Origin: a virus
Direction: 5' to 3' (one strand)
DNA length: 21,611 nucleotides
Virus record (IMG/VR): IMGVR_UViG_3300021959_000478
Span: 1-21,611 of that record
Shown here: positions 5,701 through 12,052 of the stretch, piece by piece
Numbering within the stretch: position 1 is the first letter of the stretch
Layout of the letters: each line of letters begins with the position of its first letter
Notes under the pieces: model-generated
The model's database searches: none
The model's input: only the letters and a program-made list of their open reading frames with translations
What the model was told of the DNA's origin: nothing
Position numbers and translations under genes: made by a program

Positions 5701-8446
5701 CAATGTTATCTACGATCATATTTTTGCCGGAGATATATGAAGACATCTGAACAAACTTTGTCCATTGGTCTAGCATGTTTGCCCGGAAAAATACGTTGTT
5801 AAAGTTACGCATCCTGCCCCTAGAAAGGGCTTCACCAGCCAGCCTGTCAGTAACATCAGCTGCTGCCTGATCCATAGCTATACCAATTTCTTGCATCTCC
5901 CGCCATATTTCAGGTTCGGTATAACCTTCTTTAAGAAGCTTATTTTTAGCCTGACTTGATATAGTCTTGAATGAATTTTCAGAAGCTTCAAAGAATCCCT
6001 TGGCGGTGTTTCTTAAACCAGCTTTAGAAATATTAATAAATATTTCAGTTAAGCTAGATAAGGTAGCAAGCGGAAGCAGTGCCACCCTTGTGCCTAGAGA
6101 ATAAGCGTCAACAAAGCCCTGTCCAAAAGAACCAAACCTATCTAAGTTTTCACCTGTTATAGAACGATACACATCAAGCATATCTTTCTGTGCTTTAGCA
6201 ATATCTGTGTTGGTAAAGTTAGCGTTCTGTAATTCTTTCTTTATACTACCCAGCCAGTATTTTTTAAACTCGCCTTCGTTTTTAATTCCTAGAATGTTCT
6301 GCTTTGCAATGCGCCTAGCTGACTGACTGCCATACTCATTTACTATAACACGCAGATCATTTTCTAAAAATTTAGAAAACATATCATCATTAGTAATTTT
6401 TTCTAGCACTCGGGGCCTTAGGAATATAGTATCGGACGCGCCTCCATCAGCAATAAGCATGTCCATATTTTTGTTTATCATGCTTTCAGTAATTGAGTTG
6501 GCTTCTTCTGCACTATATCCAGACTTAACCAACATGCCTTCAAACTCATTCTGATTATTTTCTATAACACTACGCTTCCACAAACGGGGCATGTAGTTTT
6601 CTGGAATGTCTTCCATCCCCATAGCCACACCGCGTTCATCAAACAACGCACGGATTTTTTTAGCTGCTTGCTGTAGCAGAGGGCTGGTTTCTTTGGGCAT
6701 TTTCCCTGTACGCAAGGCTTTAATTAGGAAATCATTAACATTATCTCCTAACTCTCCTTTGGCATTCAAAACTATAGGTTCGTAAATCATTTTAAAATCA
6801 GTTACAAACTTACCATAGTTAGTCCTGAATGTTTCAAAGTAGTCTTCTTTGAGAACATCATCTACACCTACCTTTGATCCAGTAAGTGAAATTGGAGAAT
6901 CATACCGCAGTCTTTTTTCCAGTTCCGCAGCAACTTTTGAATGCTTTGTATATGGTGATATTAAGTCGGTTGCCCTACCTGCCAGAACAGTGGCATTTAG
7001 TTTATTTAACAGCCTACCAGTATTGAACAACAGTCTGTTGCCCAGCTTCTGTGCTGCATTTTCTTCAGCATTAGGTACAAGCCCCTGCGTTTCTAGCGGG
7101 TCATCAACTTTAGATCGAGTGACAATACGATCAGGGTCAGGCCGCCCAACCCTGTCAACACGCCCAACCCCGCCTTCAAAAGGCTGGTATCTAGATGGAG
7201 TTGGCAGCGGTGTACCTTCTCTAAAGGCAGCAGTTCTATAGTCTAAGAATACACCTTGTAGACCTTCAATTATTTGCTCACCATTCAAGTTCTTTCTTTT
7301 GGCAGTATTTAAATATGACCTAAGAAGGTCTGCTAGTTCTTGCTGAGTAGCTTCGCCCCCGCCATATTTCTTAGTTAACCGCCCGGCTATTTCATCTACA
7401 ACTTCCCATTTGTTTATGTCTAAGTCAATAGGAAAGCCTCTGGTTCCTGTTACATTACCAGCCTCGTCAACTGAAGCAGACCTAATAGGAATTCTTTTAA
7501 GTAGGGCAGTTAGTTCTTCACTAACATCCCCGGCAAATGGAAGACCTTCATCACCAGTTATTAGTTTTTCAAGGAATAGTGTGGGCTTACCAACATTTTC
7601 ACCTTGGTAAGTTAGCCTTCGGCTTTCAGGTATGAGTTGATTTTCTACTTTTGCTGCGGCTTTTTTTGAGAAAGAACCAACAACAGCCCCTACTCCAGCA
7701 CCAATTGTACCGCCAAGACCTATAGCAGTCGCTAGTCTTGCGTTGCTAAACTCATCTATCATGCCAGCAGATAATTCAGTTTGCTGACGATAAAGATCAT
7801 CAATACCCGCCCAAGTTGCACCTGATATAGCACCACCAACAGCACCAGTGCCAGTAGTTTTTGCAAGCGCAATATTACTTAGAGTAGTTAATGCTTTCTT
7901 TTTAACACCTTCTTTAGCAAGCGTGGCTGCTGCTGCCGTACCCCCGCCTGTAAGAGGGACAGTCAGCATAGAAATAAGAGTGAAAGGATCAGTGACAGCA
8001 TCAATTGTGCCGTCTTTTATAGCTTCAAGATACTGACCATAGCCTTCTAGTTTTGCATCATCCCATAAGTTTCTAACTCTTGTATAAGCTTTTTTAACTT
8101 CTTCAGGCGCATCTTCCATAGCCCCTGCCCGGTCAATAACAGAAGTTAGCCTCCAATCACTATCCCTTAAAAACTCACGGTAATCGGGGTTAATAGCATT
8201 ACCCGTAAATAGACCTTCCAATATACCTTGATTAGAACCAAAGTAAGTAGTTAATGTTTCGACATCAGTTTGAAAATCTTCATCATTATCTAGCATAGTA
8301 ACAGTAGGAGTAACCATACGTTGCTGTGATAAAGGACTAGGTTGTTCATATATGTCAGGATTATCTTCTATATATTTTGATAATTTATCAAAATTAGAAA
8401 GTCTTCTTTCATCAGAACTAGTGTATGTCTTTTTTATAATAGGCAT
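2753..8446 (-). CDS. Giant polyvalent virion protein (1897 aa) with ART-like and DUF6973-like modules
   Basis: Probably an internal/ejected virion protein carried with the genome, comparable in position and size to the T7 gp16 class; this role is inferred. Seen: two Gly/Ala-rich, membrane-like stretches near residues 160-200 and 236-257; a long helical middle (about 470-1150) with hydrophobic patches near 785-800 and 1000-1015; then a modular C-terminal third. Residues about 1400-1630 match the layout of phage ADP-ribosyltransferase-like (ART-PolyVal/MuF-type) domains: VYRATSSG, IGMHVGSS, YIQVRNPLEL, LGFDSIKYMNKVE, SYILFRPNQFKT. Residues about 1690-1745 hold GDAARH...MDQFNNNLG, resembling DUF6973. 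Gly-Gly motifs recur at 1174, 1219, 1636, 1781 and 1888. No lysozyme or transglycosylase motif was found. An AGGA site overlapping the previous stop supports the start. It is followed by the M15 gene with ATGA overlap. Confidence 0.9.
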   Translation of the reverse strand: MPIIKKTYTSSDERRLSNFDKLSKYIEDNPDIYEQPSPLSQQRMVTPTVTMLDNDEDFQTDVETLTTYFGSNQGILEGLFTGNAINPDYREFLRDSDWRLTSVIDRAGAMEDAPEEVKKAYTRVRNLWDDAKLEGYGQYLEAIKDGTIDAVTDPFTLISMLTVPLTGGGTAAAATLAKEGVKKKALTTLSNIALAKTTGTGAVGGAISGATWAGIDDLYRQQTELSAGMIDEFSNARLATAIGLGGTIGAGVGAVVGSFSKKAAAKVENQLIPESRRLTYQGENVGKPTLFLEKLITGDEGLPFAGDVSEELTALLKRIPIRSASVDEAGNVTGTRGFPIDLDINKWEVVDEIAGRLTKKYGGGEATQQELADLLRSYLNTAKRKNLNGEQIIEGLQGVFLDYRTAAFREGTPLPTPSRYQPFEGGVGRVDRVGRPDPDRIVTRSKVDDPLETQGLVPNAEENAAQKLGNRLLFNTGRLLNKLNATVLAGRATDLISPYTKHSKVAAELEKRLRYDSPISLTGSKVGVDDVLKEDYFETFRTNYGKFVTDFKMIYEPIVLNAKGELGDNVNDFLIKALRTGKMPKETSPLLQQAAKKIRALFDERGVAMGMEDIPENYMPRLWKRSVIENNQNEFEGMLVKSGYSAEEANSITESMINKNMDMLIADGGASDTIFLRPRVLEKITNDDMFSKFLENDLRVIVNEYGSQSARRIAKQNILGIKNEGEFKKYWLGSIKKELQNANFTNTDIAKAQKDMLDVYRSITGENLDRFGSFGQGFVDAYSLGTRVALLPLATLSSLTEIFINISKAGLRNTAKGFFEASENSFKTISSQAKNKLLKEGYTEPEIWREMQEIGIAMDQAAADVTDRLAGEALSRGRMRNFNNVFFRANMLDQWTKFVQMSSYISGKNMIVDNIEAIGQNQGLAASRRIMNKRRELAEFGIKVDDALAWYNGGMKTDDPFMQQIQKGAGRYTNEVILNPSAASGLKPLLHSNPKSSVFFLLMGYPAAFTNTILKKAVSKMVDNPVGNVPKTFAAAYIMTETARFTNWARSHGTSEEEGPAAAYQKAFLRWGGAGSYLDMFQRAQTSAKYYDTGAINYIAAPFGPLAGDALKLVRTGNIAEFAGTKVPGYGAISTVGGQEALDGYRKFLRDADKKIKEALTPEEEKPFSLYAKGGVVLDVPKVPEEPDERIDKMTGMPYNEQAGTAFIDEEDRQGFVTGGIAKGVSKNISKFLRKALVSEEPLDKIANPKYFNLDEDSFYGLTTAIEETKVKFDLDKVTDPEDYQFDEANDYLNEVFQEITGETGEGSPLSRITNYEEAVTEPYITRTKQGEEIPNPKVESIREDMYLLELEAKNNPEIMDMIDEVFGDMPQITSSDYTPPVVSEASRNESRKAYTERSDKKEPVYRATSSGQDTEFDLAIAGSDEIGMHVGSSGSSHIIARQAMYDRRDMPDFTGAIFTKEQTDRFFKDQSDVAKDAEFIKPIAVQKGYIQVRNPLELKDGAHWDVYSRLGDPLERRDTINAIVEQSARLLNMSDKNRSAALAGLDQLAKDILASGIVGKSSDPLDRLKMWAFSKRFREELEKLGFDSIKYMNKVELSGPGEDPYSYILFRPNQFKTFNASLFDINDPRSNYVEGGKIAKSIFQSIANKLRKGANVAGTQATRFFGMTPEDIQWANSLGKKYGQKEEMDGRGDAARHLALGWLAKNSKRPDAAKFFINAREIISNVPEREMDQFNNNLGFAMQAKDRAEAEERITKLINEQQARYMTPAQSQELHGYREGGLIHPENAQFFQAFHDSVIAEDKARKDNGDTMTMFITGVEYNGKEYLLPGYDPATGEKIKGYDNIINRWKPLIDKGIVKGYNTPEEAERDRKIFYPKIVKRQKRGRGGKVMKACAA
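3540..4235 (-). other. ADP-ribosyltransferase-like (ART-PolyVal-type) domain within the giant protein
   Basis: This domain spans approximately residues 1404-1636. Conserved elements of the fold appear in order: first strand VYRATSSG (R1407 stands where HGT-type ARTs have His), IGMHVGSS, the IQVRNPLEL strand, GFDSIKYMNKVE ending in E1597, and YILFRPNQFKTFNASLF before NDP. Hand GC counts of sample lines in this segment are about 33%, against 52% just downstream (3361-3420), consistent with a separately acquired module. Enzymatic activity is uncertain because the first catalytic position is not the usual His. Confidence 0.6.
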
Positions 8447-8455
8447 TTATTTATG

Positions 8456-8459
8456 TCCT
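8456..8459 (-). promoter_or_regulatory. Ribosome binding site AGGA overlapping the upstream stop
   Basis: AGGA shares bases with the TAG stop of the 623-residue gene (TAGGA) and stands 9 bases before the ATG of the giant gene. It fixes that start at 8446 and implies coupling of the two genes. Confidence 0.6.
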
Positions 8460-10329
8460 ATATAGGTCGGCTTGATGGATATAGTTCAAGAAAATTGTAT
8501 TCTGAAGGTTCTCTATAATAATTTCTTCTAGCTAATTCAGAGCCTATTGCCATAATATAAAACTCTATTAATGAAGAAGTTTGGTCAACTTTACTACCTA
8601 CTTTTTCACTAGCAAATAATTCGTCTTGCATTAAAGATTCTGTCTTACTTGTTCCACGAAATCTAGAATATAAATTTAGTAGTCTTTGGTTATCCATTCT
8701 TGCAATATCATCAACATCTACTTCTGAAACAATATTTAACATTAAATCTTCATCAATGTTTACAGGAGTTTCTGTTCTTTCTAATTCTACAAAAGAAGCT
8801 AATAAATCTAAACTATGAACTGATGGGTTAGCATTAGGGTCTATAGAATGTCCTTTATTTGTATCAAACATTTTACCATCAGCTGTTCTTTGACTTGCAA
8901 AACTGTGCAACATACTAAGTGCGGTTAGTTTACTTAAAGGCTCAAATTCTCTTTCAAGTACTTGCCGTCTACTTAAAGGGTCATATTCTGTTCTAATTGT
9001 TTGCTGTCCCGCCTGATCCGGTCTATCTCCCGTATATAAATTTAAAGCTTGTCTAGTAAGGGCAGCAGTTTTTATATCTAAATCATCTTGTCTTTTATTT
9101 CTAGCTTCACCTGTTGGTGTTGTTCCTTTACCATCACTAAAAAGTAATCTTGAAAAATATTCTTCTGAAAGTCCCTGTCCTGTTAAATTAGGTGGTAACC
9201 CAGCTGCTATTAATGTAGTATTTGCTAATTCATTTCTAGCATTTCTAACATTAAATGTGTCTTCTTCAGTAACAAACCTTTGTGTATTTCCTTCTCCAAA
9301 ATCATCTTCTTCTGTTCTAATTGTATACTCGTCTCCTAAAAGTCTACTTCTTAGTTTAGTTTCAGTTACAGTTGTATTAAATCCTAAATCATTTTTTACT
9401 ACTGTTTGGCTAACCTCAACTTTTTCAGCACCTCCTAAATCCATTGCTAAATATGCAGCAGTAGGTGCATGACTTGTATCCCATTCAGATACTATTTTTG
9501 AAGTACCATTTCTATAATCAATTTTATATTTATTTTTGATTACAGTAAGAGGCTTTCCTTTAATATTTATGTTTATTTCTTGTGGGCCTAAATCAGTTTT
9601 CTTACCCTCATCCCTTCTAATTTTTTCTTCTTCAATAGCCTTATTAAATATTTCAGAAGAATTAATATCCCAACCAGAATTTAATGCGGCATCAAAAACG
9701 GTAATATCTTGACCTGCTTGTAGCATTGAGTCACGCCTTCTGGTTGCAGAACCCGCTTTTAAACTACCAGCTTTCTTTCCGGTAAACATTCCGGTTATAC
9801 CACGCACCATCCATTCACCCATATTGGTCGGGCCTTCATAACCATTTTTTATTGCCTGTTCAAACTCTTCTTGAGTTCCCATCTGAAGCGCAGAGTTATA
9901 TGCTGATTTAAAATTACCAACATTAGCGGCTGCCCATTCTTTTGCCCGGGCTTCTAGTTCAACATTTATATCGCCTTCGTTGTAGTTAATAAGGTCGGGC
10001 ATTTCTTTTTCAGCATCAGTTTTTAAATAATTAAAACGCTTATCTGTAAGATATGCTTCTACCCCACCAGCAAAATTTTCAGCCTGTTTATATTCATCAA
10101 TCACACCACTAGCACGGTTCAAATACTTTTTGTAATTTATTCGGGCAGCAGCATTTGCCTCATTGTTTAAAAACTCTTCTGTTTTATTCTGAAGAAATGT
10201 ATTACCAATAGCACCTGCTAAAGTACCAAGCGCAACATCACGCCGTTCCCTGCGCTGCCTTTTAGCAATATCCTGCTGTCTACGTCTTTGCTGGGAAAGT
10301 AATGACTGACCAAACTGTTCAATAGCCAT
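8458..10329 (-). CDS. Probable internal/structural virion protein (623 aa)
   Basis: I do not recognise a named family. The N-terminus is strongly basic and Gln/Arg-rich (QQRRRQQDIAKRQRRERRD, residues 13-31), followed by a short Ala/Gly hydrophobic stretch (VALGTLAGAIGNTFL, 32-46). This charged-then-hydrophobic start is common in phage ejection proteins. The rest is acidic, soluble and mixed helix/strand, with no cysteine-rich or catalytic motif visible. A strong AAGAGGA Shine-Dalgarno supports the start at 10329. It lies between the 195-residue gene and the giant polyvalent protein, and the latter's ribosome site overlaps its stop. Base composition changes inside the gene: a sample line in the N-terminal part (9781-9840) is 48% GC, while lines in the C-terminal part (8521-8580, 9241-9300) are 28-30%. 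An internal virion role is inferred from neighbours. Confidence 0.85.
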   Translation of the reverse strand: MAIEQFGQSLLSQQRRRQQDIAKRQRRERRDVALGTLAGAIGNTFLQNKTEEFLNNEANAAARINYKKYLNRASGVIDEYKQAENFAGGVEAYLTDKRFNYLKTDAEKEMPDLINYNEGDINVELEARAKEWAAANVGNFKSAYNSALQMGTQEEFEQAIKNGYEGPTNMGEWMVRGITGMFTGKKAGSLKAGSATRRRDSMLQAGQDITVFDAALNSGWDINSSEIFNKAIEEEKIRRDEGKKTDLGPQEININIKGKPLTVIKNKYKIDYRNGTSKIVSEWDTSHAPTAAYLAMDLGGAEKVEVSQTVVKNDLGFNTTVTETKLRSRLLGDEYTIRTEEDDFGEGNTQRFVTEEDTFNVRNARNELANTTLIAAGLPPNLTGQGLSEEYFSRLLFSDGKGTTPTGEARNKRQDDLDIKTAALTRQALNLYTGDRPDQAGQQTIRTEYDPLSRRQVLEREFEPLSKLTALSMLHSFASQRTADGKMFDTNKGHSIDPNANPSVHSLDLLASFVELERTETPVNIDEDLMLNIVSEVDVDDIARMDNQRLLNLYSRFRGTSKTESLMQDELFASEKVGSKVDQTSSLIEFYIMAIGSELARRNYYREPSEYNFLELYPSSRPI

Positions 10330-10342
10330 TTATATAATCCTC

Positions 10343-10930
10343 TTACTGTTGTGCCATTAAACTGGCAGGTGCTGATGCAGCTTCTTCTTCTGCTATTACC
10401 TGTTCTTCTGGTTTAGCCATTAAACTATCTACAGGCATTTTTTCAATTGCTTCTGTTATTGCGGGAGGCAACACACCAGAAGGGACACCTCGGGCTTTTT
10501 TAATTTTTTCTACAATTTCTTCTGTGCCACTGATACCTAAAACTTTCTCTTCGGCGGCATCTTCTAAATCTTCGCCACGATAAATTACATAATCAATATC
10601 TAATCGTTCAGCAAGAGCCATAATCATGTAAGTTAATGGTTCGGCTAACAACAGCATTAAGTCGGGATTCCATTTGCCGTTATTAAATCCTTCAAACAGA
10701 AACACCTGAACAAAATCCATAATAGGTAAGCCACTAGCAACTTCTTGCATTAGTGGTTCATATGTTTCTTCTTGGGTTATAGCTACAAAAAGATATTCAA
10801 GGGCATCCCTCATTTCAGTAAATTCGGGAGTCTGTTCAAAAGGCTGGGGGCTTTCAGGATCGTTAGTTAACGACTGCCCGGGGATTGCCCTACCAGCTTT
10901 CATTATATGCTCTGCAAACTGTTGTTCCAT
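10343..10930 (-). CDS. Conserved acidic phage protein (195 aa), unknown function
   Basis: An acidic protein with an N-terminal AIPGQSLTNDPESPQPFE segment (14-31), a central helical region with KWNPDLMLLLAEPLTYMIMALAER (87-110), then DYVIYRGEDLEDAAEEK (115-131), and an Ala/Glu-rich tail. From memory, proteins with the same order (GQ.LTNDP, GKWNPDLMLLL.EP, IYRGE) occur next to structural genes in marine phages and have no assigned function. The central hydrophobic helix is amphipathic rather than clearly transmembrane. It follows the 372-residue gene by one base and is probably coupled to it. It could be a small virion or scaffold-type protein; that is inference from position only. Confidence 0.8.
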   Translation of the reverse strand: MEQQFAEHIMKAGRAIPGQSLTNDPESPQPFEQTPEFTEMRDALEYLFVAITQEETYEPLMQEVASGLPIMDFVQVFLFEGFNNGKWNPDLMLLLAEPLTYMIMALAERLDIDYVIYRGEDLEDAAEEKVLGISGTEEIVEKIKKARGVPSGVLPPAITEAIEKMPVDSLMAKPEEQVIAEEEAASAPASLMAQQ

Positions 10931-10931
10931 G

Positions 10932-12050
10932 TTAACCTATTCTCCCTATGTCTGGTACTACTGGAATAAAATCCATCATTGATCTTTTCCAAGAACTCTC
11001 TGGTCTATAGAAAACACTTCCCGGCTGGGCAATATCAAACTGAAACATTGGATTACCAAACTGCGGAAGAGGTGCTGCTTCTTCTACTTCGTACTGACCA
11101 AGCAACATAGGGGATGCACCATAACCAGACTGACCGCCGTAACCAGTATCAACCGGAGTAAGATATTCTTTTGCTATTTCTAAACCTGCACCAGTAAGTG
11201 CTTCACCTGTAAGATTAATGCCAGCCTTTTTAACGCCAGTACCAGCACCAGCTTCATAAAATTTAAAATCATCAATAGGAGCAGCAGTCAAAGCAGATGC
11301 AGTCTTTTTAACAGAAGGTTGAATAGCTTCAAAATCAATAGACGCGCCCTCTGCCAATAAAGAAGGGGTTGTAGAATCCCAAGAAGCCGGAGTATAACTA
11401 TCAGGCAGTACATCAATTCCCGGTTTAAATCCTTCTGGTAAAGGAGTTGCGGGGGTATAGCCTATTGCTTCTGTAGTATCTGAAACTATACCAGCAAGCT
11501 TTACTTGAGTTTCTTTAGCCCCTGCCAAAGGATCAAATTGTTCCATCCACTTACTTGAGCCAATTGTAGTATTCCATGTTTCAGCCGTGGCACCCGCTGC
11601 TCTACCAAATGCAGTGTCAGCCCCAAAAAATCCGTCTTTACCTATAAAAAACCTATCAGCTGCACCTTCTACACTTATGCCGGGGATTTTGTTAACAGCT
11701 GTCTTTATGGTTTCCCCTAAGAAATTTTTAACACCACTAGTAACAGTATTGAATGCCCTAGCAGTCTGAGTTACAAATTTAGTAGCAGTACCTATTACAG
11801 CTTTTGCACCCTGTATCAAAGCATTCCCGCCAGCAGTACCCGCCCATGCTGCTACTCTTCCTAACGTGTTTCCAAGCCCTTTTAGCAAGGCTCCTCCAAC
11901 CCCCGGCAGGATAAACGACATAGCAATCTGACCAACAATACCAATCTTGTCCATAAACTTACCAGCTTTGGCAACAACTTTTTTGATACCTTTGCCTATA
12001 GATTTAAAGACTTTCTTTACGCCTTTGAATATTTTACTAAAGAATCCCAT
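10932..12050 (-). CDS. Virion protein with cationic amphipathic N-terminus (372 aa), putative ejection protein
   Basis: The N-terminal 30 residues are a Lys/Phe/Gly/Ile amphipathic segment (MGFFSKIFKGVKKVFKSIGK and onward) that looks like a membrane-active cationic peptide. A hydrophobic Gly-rich stretch follows (IGIVGQIAMSFILPGVGGALL, about 37-57) with Ala/Gly helices to about residue 125. The C-terminal two thirds are Pro/Gly/Ala-rich with a GYGGQSGYGASPMLLGQ segment near 313-329 and no enzyme motif. Such proteins are frequent among marine phage virion genes; membrane insertion during DNA ejection is a plausible but unproven role. A GGAG 11 bases before the ATG supports the start. It lies immediately downstream of the long hendecad-repeat protein. 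Confidence 0.85.
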   Translation of the reverse strand: MGFFSKIFKGVKKVFKSIGKGIKKVVAKAGKFMDKIGIVGQIAMSFILPGVGGALLKGLGNTLGRVAAWAGTAGGNALIQGAKAVIGTATKFVTQTARAFNTVTSGVKNFLGETIKTAVNKIPGISVEGAADRFFIGKDGFFGADTAFGRAAGATAETWNTTIGSSKWMEQFDPLAGAKETQVKLAGIVSDTTEAIGYTPATPLPEGFKPGIDVLPDSYTPASWDSTTPSLLAEGASIDFEAIQPSVKKTASALTAAPIDDFKFYEAGAGTGVKKAGINLTGEALTGAGLEIAKEYLTPVDTGYGGQSGYGASPMLLGQYEVEEAAPLPQFGNPMFQFDIAQPGSVFYRPESSWKRSMMDFIPVVPDIGRIG

Positions 12051-12052
12051 TT

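Noticed and set aside
6849-7241. 130-residue + strand ORF opposite the giant gene
   Set aside because: No family-like motif and no ribosome site that I could see; it lies wholly inside a well-supported gene on the other strand.
2753-8446. Lytic transglycosylase/lysozyme domain in the giant protein, by analogy with T7 gp16
   Set aside because: No E-S-x-x-x-x-x-A-x-S type motif or other lysozyme signature was found by reading the translation.
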